The notes under the pieces were generated by a model, which did no database searches, was not told where the DNA came from, and worked only from the letters and a program-made list of their open reading frames with translations. Positions 1 through 7,867 of a stretch of DNA of 64,000 nucleotides are shown here, piece by piece. This DNA comes from Micromonospora lutea (lineage in GTDB: Bacteria > Actinomycetota > Actinomycetes > Mycobacteriales > Micromonosporaceae), in NCBI RefSeq assembly GCF_016863535.1, contig NZ_BOPB01000007.1:124001-188000 (forward strand), given 5' to 3'. The position numbers and the translations under genes were made by a program. Position 1 is the stretch's first letter. Each line of letters opens with the position of its first letter.

Positions 1-186
1 GACGCGGACCACCGCCGTCACCCCGTCGGCCAGCACGGCCTTGACGGTCGCACCGTGTGCGTCGGTGCCGGCGACCTCGGCCCGGCTCACCACGGCCGGG
101 CCGCTCTCACCGGGAGCACGCACCGGCAGGTCGGGTGGGTCGGCGACGAAGGTCTCGTAGGGCACCAACGGCGGACGGTACGGCAT
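1..186 (-). CDS. N-terminal part of an unrecognised protein, probably carbohydrate-related (partial)
   Basis: A leftward reading frame starts with ATG at 184-186, preceded by a GGAGAG ribosome binding site, and runs open off the window edge, so only about 62 residues are visible (beginning MPYRPPLVPYETFV). Composition and phase fit a real gene. I do not recognise a domain. It diverges from a GH42 beta-galactosidase across a 155-base gap containing an operator-like palindrome, so a sugar-utilisation role such as another glycoside hydrolase is likely. That function is inferred from the neighbour only. Confidence 0.6.
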   Translation of the reverse strand, partial: MPYRPPLVPYETFVADPPDLPVRAPGESGPAVVSRAEVAGTDAHGATVKAVLADGVTAVVRV

Positions 187-221
187 CAGCTCTCCTCGAC
201 GGGGGTTCGTGGCGGTGCCGT

Positions 222-248
222 CAGTTTCTTTAATTACCCAACGAACTG
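222..248. promoter_or_regulatory. Operator-like palindrome, ROK/XylR-type look
   Basis: CAGTT and AACTG are mirrored 17 bases apart, with further partial symmetry inside the arms (AGTTTCTTT against AGTTCGTTG on the other strand). The AGTT..TTT / AAC.AACT pattern resembles operators of ROK/XylR-type sugar repressors. The palindrome overlaps a TTGACA (247-252, minus strand) that would be the -35 of the leftward gene, a sensible place for a repressor. No regulator gene lies in the window. Confidence 0.45.
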
Positions 249-285
249 TCAACGATGATCGTGGATGTGGCCGGATGGCGGGCGG

Positions 286-314
286 TTGACATGCGTAGAG
301 ATGATCCATAGTTT
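286..314 (+). promoter_or_regulatory. Candidate promoter of the beta-galactosidase gene
   Basis: A perfect TTGACA -35 hexamer at 286-291 lies upstream of a weak -10 near CATAGT/TAGTTT (307-314). The region also carries a short dyad, ATCC and GGAT around ATAGTTT. It sits just ahead of the GTG/ATG start cluster of the gene at 342. The -35 is clear and the -10 is not. Confidence 0.4.
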
Positions 315-341
315 GGATGCATCCCCAACTAAGTCGGGCGG

Positions 342-2366
342 GTGATGGTGATGTGGACCGACGGCCCGCTCTGCTACGGCGGTGACTACAACCCGGAGCA
401 GTGGCCGGCGCAGGTCTGGTCCGAGGACGTCGAACTGATGCGTCAGGCCGGGGTCAACCTCGTCACCGTCGGGGTGTTCGCCTGGTCCCGGCTCGAACCG
501 GCACCCGGGCGGTACACCTTCGACTGGCTCGACCGGGTGCTCGACCTGCTGCACACCAGTGGCATCCGGGTCGCCCTGGCCACCCCCACCGCCTCGCCGC
601 CGCCCTGGTTCTCCCTGGCCCACCCGGGTGCGCTGCCCGTCACCGCCGACGGGATCCGCCTGCACCACGGCAGCCGGGACACCTACTGCGCCGCCGCCCC
701 CGCCTACCGCGCCGCCGCCCTGCGCATCGCCGCCGCCCTGGCCGACCGGTACGCCCACCACCCGGCGCTGGCCGGCTGGCACGTGCACAACGAGTACGGC
801 ACCACCTGCCACTGCGAGCACGCCGCCCAGGCGTTCCGGCGTTGGCTGGCCGACCGCCACGGTGACCTGCGCACCCTCAACGACGCCTGGACCACCAGCT
901 TCTGGAGCCAGCACTACTCCGACTGGGCGCAGATCAGCACCCCCCGGACCACCCAGTACCTGCCCAACCCCGGTCAACTGCTCGACTTCCGTCGCTTCTG
1001 GTCCGACACCCTGCTCGCCGCGTACACCGAGCAACGCGACCTGCTGCGGGCGGCGAACCCGGCGCTGCCGGTCACCACCAACTACGTGCTCGGCGACTGG
1101 GTACCGGTCGACCACGCCCGCTGGTCCACCGAGGTGGACCTGGTCGCCGTCGACCACTATCCGTCGGCCGTCGACGGCGGCGCCGAGGAACAGACTGCGC
1201 TCGCCGCCGACCTGGCCCGTGGCTGGGCCCGGCACGCCGCCGCCCAGCGCCCCCACACCCCGTCGTCCGCGGCGTCGACGTGGCTGCTGATGGAGAGCGC
1301 GCCCAACCAGATCCACACCGCCGGGCGGATGCACACCAAGGAGCCGGGGCGGATGCTGCGGCACAGCCTCGCCCACGTCGCCCGCGGCTCCCACGGTGCG
1401 CTGTTCTTCCAGTGGCGGGCACCGGTCGGCGGCGCCGAACGCTTCCACTCCGCCCTGGTGCCGCACGCCGGACCGGGCAGCCGGGTGTTCCGGGAAACCG
1501 TCGCACTCGGCGCCGCGCTGCGCCGGCTCACCGAGGTCCGTGGCGACGTCGAGGCGTCGGTGGCGTTCGTCGTCGACGCGGCCAGCGCCTGGGCGCTACG
1601 CCATCCGGGTCTGCCGTCGACGCTGCCGGACCACCACGACGAACTCGCCGCCGCGCACCGCCTGCTCTGGCGCGCCGGTCACGCCTGCGACACCGTCACT
1701 CCGGGCGACCCCCTCGACGGGTACCGGCTGCTCATCCTGCCCGCCCTCTACCTGATCGACGACGCCACCGCCCGCTGGCTAGGCGACCATGTCCACGCCG
1801 GCGGTCACCTGCTGGCCACCTACCTCAGCGGCGTCGCCGACGAACACGCCCGGGTACGCCTCGGCGGTTACCCCGGCGCGCTTCGGGACCTGCTCGGGGT
1901 CCACGCCGAGGAGTTCCACCCGCTCGCCGTCGACGACCACGTCCGGCTCGATGACGGCGGCACGGGACGGATCTGGGCCGAGACACTGCGCCTCAGCGGC
2001 GCCGAGACCATCCTCTCCTACGTCGGGGGCGTCCTCGACGCGATGCCCGCCGTCACCCGGCACCGGGTCGGCGACGGCACCGCCTGGTACCTGTCCACCC
2101 GCCCCGACGACACCACCTACCGACGGCTGCTCGACGCCGCCGCCCGCGCGGCCGGCGTCACCCCGGTCTGCCCCGGCGCACCCGAGGGCGTCGAGGCGGT
2201 CCGCCGCCGCCACGCCGACACGAGCTGGCTGTTCCTGCTCAACCACACCGACGGCGAGCAACGCGTACCGGCACGAGGCTGGGAGTTGCTCCGCGCCACA
2301 CCGGTCGAGGACGCGGTGGCCCTGCCGCCTGGCGGTGTCGCGGTGCTCCGCGAGCACCAGGGTTGA
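342..2366 (+). CDS. GH42 beta-galactosidase
   Basis: Hydrolyses terminal beta-galactosides; no signal peptide, so probably cytoplasmic. The 674-residue length is typical of GH42. The N-terminal TIM barrel begins with the family hallmark LCYGGDYNPEQWP. The acid/base Glu lies in HNEYG (about residue 151) and the nucleophile Glu in LLMESAPNQ (about 318). Trimerisation and C-terminal beta domains follow. The start is ambiguous among GTG 342, ATG 345, GTG 348 and ATG 351, within MMVMW. It diverges from another gene across a shared operator, suggesting sugar-induced expression. Confidence in family is high; the natural substrate is unknown. Confidence 0.95.
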   Translation: MMVMWTDGPLCYGGDYNPEQWPAQVWSEDVELMRQAGVNLVTVGVFAWSRLEPAPGRYTFDWLDRVLDLLHTSGIRVALATPTASPPPWFSLAHPGALPVTADGIRLHHGSRDTYCAAAPAYRAAALRIAAALADRYAHHPALAGWHVHNEYGTTCHCEHAAQAFRRWLADRHGDLRTLNDAWTTSFWSQHYSDWAQISTPRTTQYLPNPGQLLDFRRFWSDTLLAAYTEQRDLLRAANPALPVTTNYVLGDWVPVDHARWSTEVDLVAVDHYPSAVDGGAEEQTALAADLARGWARHAAAQRPHTPSSAASTWLLMESAPNQIHTAGRMHTKEPGRMLRHSLAHVARGSHGALFFQWRAPVGGAERFHSALVPHAGPGSRVFRETVALGAALRRLTEVRGDVEASVAFVVDAASAWALRHPGLPSTLPDHHDELAAAHRLLWRAGHACDTVTPGDPLDGYRLLILPALYLIDDATARWLGDHVHAGGHLLATYLSGVADEHARVRLGGYPGALRDLLGVHAEEFHPLAVDDHVRLDDGGTGRIWAETLRLSGAETILSYVGGVLDAMPAVTRHRVGDGTAWYLSTRPDDTTYRRLLDAAARAAGVTPVCPGAPEGVEAVRRRHADTSWLFLLNHTDGEQRVPARGWELLRATPVEDAVALPPGGVAVLREHQG

Positions 2367-2521
2367 TCCGTCGACCAGTGCTGGCTAGTGTCGAGGCAGC
2401 GCGTCGGGAACGCGTCGAGACTCGCCGGTAGGCTTGAAGCCACCCCCACCACCTCATTCGAGCGACGGACACCGAAGCTCATTTCCGCCCGTGCGGGTCC
2501 GGGCGAGAAGCGAGGTGCCGT

Positions 2522-3703
2522 GTGAAGGATCTGCCCGACAACCCCAGCCTCGACCACCTGCGTCAGCAGGCCAAGAATCTGCTGGCCGGCCTGCGCGACA
2601 TCGACCCGACCGCGACGCTGACCGTCGCGCAGACCCGGCTGGCCGAGCAGTACGGCTTCCCCAGCTGGACAGCCCTGAGGACCGAGGTCGACCGGATGCG
2701 CGGCCGGGCCGAGACCGCTGCGGTGTCGCTGGCCCGCGCGATCGCCGACTGCTACGGCCTCGGTGACGTGGTCGCCGAGATGCGCACTGTCGCCCGCGCC
2801 GACGACATGGGACGCCGGTGGTCGCTGGTGACGGACCGGGGCCGCTGGGCGGTGCGCACGATGGACACCTGGTGGCCCATCGTCGACGCCGAGACCGACG
2901 TGGCGTTGCAGCGGGCCGCCGCGGCCGCCGGCATTCTGCTGCCCGCGCCGGTGCGCAGCCGCGCGGGACAGATCGTGGAGACGATCGGCGGGCACCGCTG
3001 GCGGGTCTGCCATTGGCGGCACTCCGGCCCGCCGCTGCTGGCACCGGCTCGTTCGTCGGTCACCCGGGCGGTCGGCGGCGTGCTCGCCACGATCCACGGG
3101 CTCAGGCTGCCGGTGGGTCGGGTCAGCCCCTGGCACGCCTCCCGGCTGGCCACCGAAGGCTGGCCCGACCTGGCTGCCGCTGCCGCGGCACGCCACGCTC
3201 GTTGGGCTCCGGCGTTGGCCGCCGCCGTAGCCACGTTGACCGACCTCGACGGCATCGGGGGCGACGCCGAACTGCCGGAACCGGTGCTCTGCCACAACAC
3301 CCTGGGCCCGTCGAGCACCCGGCTGGCCGCGAACGGCCGGCTCGTCGTCGTCGGTTGGGAACACGCTGGTGGCCAACCACCCGGCTGGGAACTGGCGAAC
3401 GCCCTGCTGGACTGGGCTGTGGCCCCCGGTGGAACGGTCAACGTGGCCGGTGCGCGCGCCCTGGTCGACGGCTATCGCACGACGGCGGGCACCCTACCGC
3501 CGCTGGACCTGGCCGCATTCCGCGGTACGGTCACCAGCCTCGCCAACTACGTCTGCGAACAGGTGCGCGGCGCCCTGGACGCCCGCGGCGAGGAAGAGCG
3601 GCGGTACGCCGACCGTAGCGTCGCGCACCTGTTGTCGCAGCTGCCCACCCGCGCGGTCCTGGAGCGCCTGCTGGACGCGGTGACCAGCGGGATCCGCCGC
3701 TGA
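2522..3703 (+). CDS. APH-like phosphotransferase-fold protein with a small N-terminal helical module
   Basis: 393 residues from a GTG start. The first 55 residues (beginning LPDNPSLDHLRQQAKNLL and including YGFPSWTAL) match a short helical module often seen at the front of actinobacterial ankyrin-repeat and glyoxalase proteins. The rest looks like an aminoglycoside-phosphotransferase/choline-kinase fold: a PEPVLCHNTLGPSST segment sits where the catalytic loop should be, but the usual HGD is replaced by CHN, so kinase activity is doubtful. No signal or membrane segment. It stands alone between GH42 and a convergent LysE gene. The substrate cannot be inferred. Confidence 0.7.
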   Translation: MKDLPDNPSLDHLRQQAKNLLAGLRDIDPTATLTVAQTRLAEQYGFPSWTALRTEVDRMRGRAETAAVSLARAIADCYGLGDVVAEMRTVARADDMGRRWSLVTDRGRWAVRTMDTWWPIVDAETDVALQRAAAAAGILLPAPVRSRAGQIVETIGGHRWRVCHWRHSGPPLLAPARSSVTRAVGGVLATIHGLRLPVGRVSPWHASRLATEGWPDLAAAAAARHARWAPALAAAVATLTDLDGIGGDAELPEPVLCHNTLGPSSTRLAANGRLVVVGWEHAGGQPPGWELANALLDWAVAPGGTVNVAGARALVDGYRTTAGTLPPLDLAAFRGTVTSLANYVCEQVRGALDARGEEERRYADRSVAHLLSQLPTRAVLERLLDAVTSGIRR

Positions 3704-3716
3704 CCCAGCCGGTGGC

Positions 3717-4367
3717 TCAGCCGGTGGCGACGGCGGCGCGTGAACGGTCGGCGGCGATCCGCACCGCCAGCGCCGCCAGCACCGTGCCCATCACCATCCG
3801 CTGGGCGCGCAGCCACAGCGGCCGCCGGCTGAGGAACCCGGCGATGCCACCGGCGGTCAGCACGATCAGCGCGTTCACCGTCAACGCCACGGCGATCTGG
3901 GTCAGCCCCAGCAGCAGACTCTGGCCGGCGACGTTGCCGCGTGCCGGGTCGATGAACTGTGGCAGCAATGACACGTACAGGATGGCGATCTTCGGGTTGA
4001 GCAGGTTGGTGACCAGGCCCATGGCGAACAGCCGCCGGGCCGGATCCGGCGGCAGCGGCGTCGGGGTGAACGGCGACTGCCCGCCCGGGCGCATCGCCTG
4101 CCACGCCAGCCACAGCAGGTACGCCGCGCCGGCCAGCTTGACCGCCGTGTACAACGCCGGCACCAGCACGAACACGGTGGCGATGCCGGCCACTGCCGCG
4201 CCCAGGTAGACGGCGAACCCGGCAGCCACCCCGAGCAGTGAGATCAACCCGGCCCGCCGGCCCTGGGTCACCGAGCGCGACACCAGATAGACCATGTTCG
4301 GCCCCGGCGTCAGCACCATCCCCAGGGCAACCAATGCGATTCCGACAATTCCCGCCGTACTCACCAT
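3717..4367 (-). CDS. LysE/RhtB-family amino-acid exporter
   Basis: A 216-residue inner-membrane protein of the usual LysE length. The family signature GMVLTPGPNMVYLVSRS lies in the first 40 residues, followed by about six hydrophobic helices. LysE proteins export amino acids or related small molecules by proton exchange. ATG at 4365-4367 was chosen because it puts the signature at the normal distance from the N terminus; the frame is open further upstream to 4445, but that extension looks non-coding. Convergent with the kinase-like gene, whose stop is 13 bases away. The substrate is unknown. Confidence 0.9.
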   Translation of the reverse strand: MVSTAGIVGIALVALGMVLTPGPNMVYLVSRSVTQGRRAGLISLLGVAAGFAVYLGAAVAGIATVFVLVPALYTAVKLAGAAYLLWLAWQAMRPGGQSPFTPTPLPPDPARRLFAMGLVTNLLNPKIAILYVSLLPQFIDPARGNVAGQSLLLGLTQIAVALTVNALIVLTAGGIAGFLSRRPLWLRAQRMVMGTVLAALAVRIAADRSRAAVATG

Positions 4368-4496
4368 GCCCGTGGCCCCCGTCTCACTGTGTGCCTGAGC
4401 GTAGACCAGCGGGGAATGCCGGCCGGGCCGGTAACGCTGCGCCATCGGGAGATGGCGGTCACGTTACGGTTGTCCGGGGAGGTGGCGAGGTTGGAG

Positions 4497-4964
4497 ATGC
4501 GGTGGGAAGCCTCGGTCGAGGCGCAGATCAGGTCGGCCCAGCAGCGCGGAGAGTTCGACAACCTGCCCGGCGCGGGCAAGCCGCTCGCCGGACGAGGGCT
4601 GCCCTACGACGAGTCCTGGTGGATCAAGAGCTTCCTGGAACGCGAGCAGATCCCCAGCGACCTGCTGCTGCCCACCCCGCTGCTGCTGCGCCGCCGCATC
4701 GAGCAGCTCGACGACGAGGTCCGCGATCTGCCGACCGAACAGGCGGTACGCGCGTGCGTGGCCGACCTGAACGCCGAGGTGCTGGCCTGGCTGCGCAACC
4801 CGTCCGGGCCCCGGGTGGTGGTGCGCCCGGTCGACGCCGACACCGTCGTACAGCGCTGGCAGAGCAACCGCCGTGCCGCAACCGCCCCCGCCGAACCCGC
4901 CGAGGCACCGCGGTCGCCGGCGCGCCGACGAACGTGGTTTCCGTTCCGCCGGCGCGCCGCCTGA
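4497..4964 (+). CDS. DUF1992 (DnaJ-homologue subfamily C-like) protein
   Basis: About 155 residues. The core (RWEASVEAQIRSAQQRGEF, NLPGAGKPL, then YDESWWIKSFLEREQI) is the DUF1992 signature, found in proteins annotated as DnaJ homologue subfamily C, although no J domain is present. The C terminus is basic. The start is uncertain: ATG 4497 gives a typical N terminus, while GTG 4482 and ATG 4452 are in frame upstream. Cytoplasmic; biochemical role unknown for the family. It diverges from the LysE-type exporter. Confidence 0.8.
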   Translation: MRWEASVEAQIRSAQQRGEFDNLPGAGKPLAGRGLPYDESWWIKSFLEREQIPSDLLLPTPLLLRRRIEQLDDEVRDLPTEQAVRACVADLNAEVLAWLRNPSGPRVVVRPVDADTVVQRWQSNRRAATAPAEPAEAPRSPARRRTWFPFRRRAA

Positions 4965-5012
4965 CCCCGCCAACCCGGCCCGCGCTCCCCGTCGCGACTG
5001 CGGACCAGGCGC

Positions 5013-5843
5013 TCAGCCGGTCCCGTCGAGCACCGGGATCAACTGCTCCTCCTCGTACGCCAGGTGCGCCTCCAGTTCGGCGATGAGCTGGTCGACCTGC
5101 TCGCGGACCTGGTCGCGGTCGGCGCCGTCGGCGGCGAGCGTCTGCTGCAACCGGGCCACCAGTTCGGCCACCCGCCGGTGCTCCGCGCGCAGCCGGTCCA
5201 GCACGGGTGCCAGCTCCGGTCGCTGCGCGCCGATGCCGACGAACATGCCGCTGTCCTCGGTGGTGTGGTGCGTGTGCAGACCGCCGCAGAGCCGCAGGCA
5301 GTTCACCCGCAGTTGGGCGCCGAGCGTCGGACCGGAGTGGTGGATCTCGGCGCGGATCAGCGCCAGCTCCCGCCGGAACGCGTCGTGGACCAGTTTCAGC
5401 GCCGCGCCCCACGACGGCGCGTCCGGCGGACCAGCGGCCAGCTGGTGCAGGGCGACCACCGGGATGACCCGCGACGTCATCGCCTGGTACTCGCCCCAGC
5501 CGGGGTCGGCCGCCACGGCCCGGGCGAAGAGGCGGTCCCGCTCGGCGCCGGTGAGCACCTCGGCGCGCGCCGGGTAGGTGAAGACGCCGTCCTCGACGGT
5601 GACCTGCGGGTCGGCGACCAGGTTGCGGTACCACTGCGGATGCCTGTCGGCGCCCCCGGCGGAGGCGATGACCAGGATCCGTTCGTCGTCGGGCAGGTAT
5701 CCCACCGGAGTGGTGTGCTTGGCGCCGGTGCGGATCCCGGTGGTGGTGAGCAGGATCAGGCGGGAACCTTCGAACGGGCCACCCACCCGGCCCTGGTTGG
5801 CCCGGAACTCGTTGATGATTTGCTGGTTGAAGTCGTTCGGCAT
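5013..5843 (-). CDS. F420-dependent nitroreductase-family domain fused to a hemerythrin-like domain
   Basis: 276 residues. Residues 1-125 form a deazaflavin (F420)-dependent nitroreductase-like split barrel (GSRLILLTTTGIRTG, then TTPVGYL and HPQWYRNL motifs). Residues about 135-276 form a four-helix hemerythrin-type HHE domain with spaced His/Glu ligands (HDAFRREL, LHTHHTTED, AEHRRV, AYEEEQLIPVL). ATG at 5841-5843 is preferred; an upstream extension to 6002 is compositionally unlike coding sequence. The fusion suggests F420H2-linked redox chemistry coupled to a di-iron oxygen or NO sensing/binding domain (inference). Cytosolic. Confidence 0.85.
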   Translation of the reverse strand: MPNDFNQQIINEFRANQGRVGGPFEGSRLILLTTTGIRTGAKHTTPVGYLPDDERILVIASAGGADRHPQWYRNLVADPQVTVEDGVFTYPARAEVLTGAERDRLFARAVAADPGWGEYQAMTSRVIPVVALHQLAAGPPDAPSWGAALKLVHDAFRRELALIRAEIHHSGPTLGAQLRVNCLRLCGGLHTHHTTEDSGMFVGIGAQRPELAPVLDRLRAEHRRVAELVARLQQTLAADGADRDQVREQVDQLIAELEAHLAYEEEQLIPVLDGTG

Positions 5844-6204
5844 GCTCTGCTTTCTGCTGCGGCAGGAGTCAGCCACGTCGAAAACGCCGGTGGCCACGGC
5901 GACGATCGCGCCTGAAGCGGCGCGGGGTAGGGCACGCAGCGCCGCGAAGATGGGCGCAGCACGATGATGGGGGAGGGCGGCGGGCCACGGGCCCGCGTAC
6001 ACCTCACCGGCGGGCCGGGTACCCCGTCCGCTCGTGGCCCATGGCCGACCCGGCAGTCACCCGGTCGACCCTAGTAGACACATCGAGCACGGGCAACGGA
6101 TCGCCCGACAGCGCCTCCACGTCTAGCCAGTGCCCGTCGTGACGGTCCGTCTGAACCCTGTCACGTCGTCGCCGGTATCGCCGCGTGGCAAGAGGTCAGA
6201 ACGC
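5844..6204. other. Non-coding spacer between divergent genes
   Basis: No convincing gene is seen here. Short open frames cross it on both strands but lack ribosome binding sites and show no conserved features. Upstream signals of the leftward F420/hemerythrin gene would lie at its left end. Confidence 0.5.
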
Positions 6205-6233
6205 TTGTCAAGTGATGACCGGCGATATATCGT
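6205..6233 (+). promoter_or_regulatory. Candidate sigma-70-type promoter of the secreted-protein gene
   Basis: TTGTCA (6205-6210) and TATCGT (6228-6233) are 17 bases apart. This is followed about 20 bases later by a GGGAGG ribosome binding site and the ATG at 6263. Spacing and order are good for a vegetative promoter. Confidence 0.5.
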
Positions 6234-6262
6234 CTCCTTACTCTCAGTCGGGGAGGCAACAG

Positions 6263-6706
6263 ATGATCCGCCGATTCGTGCACCTGCTCATCGCCGTCCC
6301 CATTCTGCTGCTTCCCGCGCTGGTGGCCACGCCCGCCGCCGCTGCGGAGCGACGCTGTTGGACGTCGCTCGGCACCGGGTACGGCCCGGTGTGGGTCTGC
6401 ACCCTCTCCAGCGGCAACAACGGTCGCGCAGCCCTCTACAGTCCACTGACGGGGCAGTACAGCTATCAGAGCGGATGGATCAGGTCCGGGGTGGAAATCT
6501 CCAACTCCGGAATGGTCACCGCAACCGATGGCTATCGGGGTTACTTCATGGGCGGTTCCGGACTGGCCACCGGCTACGGCACGGCATCGTTCGGTGCGCA
6601 GTACCAAGGGCCGAATACGGCAGCCAGTAAGGCCCGCTACGGCTGGTACAACCTCCTCACGCTGCAGTTCCATCCAAGCAGTGGGTGGCTCAACGCTGGC
6701 GCCTGA
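6263..6706 (+). CDS. Small secreted protein of unknown function
   Basis: 147 residues. The N terminus is a clear Sec signal peptide: MIRR, then a hydrophobic LLIAVPILLLPALVA core, then an ATPAAAAE cleavage region. The mature part, about 120 residues, is rich in Gly, Ser, Tyr and Trp with only two cysteines (RCW and VWVCT), probably a disulphide. The start is fixed by GGGAGG seven bases upstream of ATG 6263. I do not recognise the family. Its AT content is slightly above that of its neighbours. Likely an exported, single-domain beta-rich protein (inference). Confidence 0.75.
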   Translation: MIRRFVHLLIAVPILLLPALVATPAAAAERRCWTSLGTGYGPVWVCTLSSGNNGRAALYSPLTGQYSYQSGWIRSGVEISNSGMVTATDGYRGYFMGGSGLATGYGTASFGAQYQGPNTAASKARYGWYNLLTLQFHPSSGWLNAGA

Positions 6707-6719
6707 CCGGCGAGCGCCG

Positions 6720-7052
6720 GTGGAGGACACGTTCATCGCGGCGGTCCGCGCGGGGGATGCCGCACGGTTCGCGATGCCGCCCGAGCCGGGCACCTGGACC
6801 ACGACGGCCAAGGAGGCGGTGGGGGGTTGGGTCGCCCACGGGCTCTTCCAGCGCGGTTACGACGACTGGCGCTGTGTCAGCGCGACGCTCAACCGCATGC
6901 CCGCCGCCGTGCTGTACCTCCGCACCCCCGATGACCCGGAGTACCGGCTGGTCACCATCGCAGTCCTGCACATCGTCGACGGGAAGATCGCCGAACTCAC
7001 CGGATTCGACGTCACCGACAAACGGTGGCTGGGTCTGCCCCCGACACTGTGA
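6720..7052 (+). pseudogene. Remnant of the SnoaL-like C-terminal domain of a SigJ/SigG-type ECF sigma factor
   Basis: The frame reads FIAAVRAGDAARF, AMPPEPGTW, EAVGGWVAHG and ends TDKRWLGLPPTL. This is the pattern of the SnoaL-like C-terminal domain of large ECF sigma factors. The sigma-2 and sigma-4 domains are absent, and about ten residues seem deleted between GDAARF and AMPPEP. It begins only 13 bases after the secreted-protein stop, with no good ribosome binding site. Best read as a decayed C-terminal fragment; a free-standing NTF2-like protein from GTG 6720 cannot be excluded. Confidence 0.5.
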
Positions 7053-7061
7053 TGCCCGTGC

Positions 7062-7625
7062 TCATCGCCGTGTCTCGTATCGGGTCAGTACCACGCCGCC
7101 GGGAAACGTCCGCGTCTCCAGCAGGTTCAGGTTCACCCACCTGTCCAGGGCCGTGAAGAACGGTGTGCCGCCGCCCAGCAGGACCGGTGCGGTGGCCAGC
7201 ACGTACTCGTCGATCAGCCCGGCCCGTATGGCCGCTGCGGTGAGGGTGGCCCCGCCGATGTCCATGGCACCGCCGTCTTCGGCCTTGAGTCGGGTGATCT
7301 CGGTGACCGCGTCACCGGTGACCAGGCGGGCGTTCCAGTCGACCGTCCTGATGGTGGAGGAGAACACCACCTTCGGCATGTCCCGCCAGCGGCGGGCGTA
7401 CTCGACCTCGGCCGGTGTGGCGTCGGGCTGCTGGTCGGCGGTCGGCCAGTGGGAGCTCATCGTCTCCCACAGCCTGCGCCCGTACAGCGCCAGGTCGGTC
7501 GCCCCCACCCGGTCGGACCACCACTGGAACAGTTCCTCGCTCGGCACACTCCAGCCGAGGTCGTCGCCGGGGGCGGCGATGTAGCCGTCCCGGCTCACGT
7601 TCATCCCGAAGATCAGTTTCCGCAT
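7062..7625 (-). CDS. Dihydrofolate reductase-family (RibD C-terminal-like) protein
   Basis: 187 residues, beginning MRKLIFGMNVSRDGYIA, the usual start of the DHFR/RibD-C superfamily group common in actinobacteria. ALYGRRLWETM and a Gly-rich MDIGGATLTAAAI nucleotide-binding segment follow, ending in PVLLGGGTPFF. Predicted NADPH-dependent reductase of unknown substrate. ATG 7623-7625 has a GAGAGG ribosome binding site 9 bases upstream. It is divergent from the VOC gene over an AT-rich gap with two palindromes. Confidence 0.9.
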   Translation of the reverse strand: MRKLIFGMNVSRDGYIAAPGDDLGWSVPSEELFQWWSDRVGATDLALYGRRLWETMSSHWPTADQQPDATPAEVEYARRWRDMPKVVFSSTIRTVDWNARLVTGDAVTEITRLKAEDGGAMDIGGATLTAAAIRAGLIDEYVLATAPVLLGGGTPFFTALDRWVNLNLLETRTFPGGVVLTRYETRR

Positions 7626-7715
7626 CAGTGGCAGCCTCTCGTGAGTCGATCCCACCCGTACCGACGGCGGTGGCGCGGAAACCTCATCGGTGCACCATCG
7701 ACGACCCTTACCCAA

Positions 7716-7747
7716 TTACTGGATTACCGGTTACATCAATCCAGTAA
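7716..7747. promoter_or_regulatory. Inverted repeat 1 in the divergent DHFR-like/VOC promoter region
   Basis: TTACTGGATT (7716-7725) and AATCCAGTAA (7738-7747) form perfect 10-bp arms 12 bases apart, in an unusually AT-rich stretch upstream of the leftward DHFR-like gene. Likely a regulator binding site; no cognate regulator is adjacent. Confidence 0.5.
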
Positions 7748-7773
7748 ACATTGCCCAGAAATCGGGCATACCG

Positions 7774-7805
7774 TACGCACATCATAATGACTGTTAATGT
7801 GCGTA
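7774..7805. promoter_or_regulatory. Inverted repeat 2 in the divergent DHFR-like/VOC promoter region
   Basis: TACGCACAT (7774-7782) and ATGTGCGTA (7797-7805) are perfect 9-bp arms separated by 14 AT-rich bases. The sequence differs from repeat 1 but the geometry is similar. It lies 63 bases upstream of the VOC start. Confidence 0.5.
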
Positions 7806-7867
7806 AGGACTCACGCTGGTGTAATCGGGCGCTCGGAGCCGATCTGCCTGCACCTAGGGTGGGGCGC

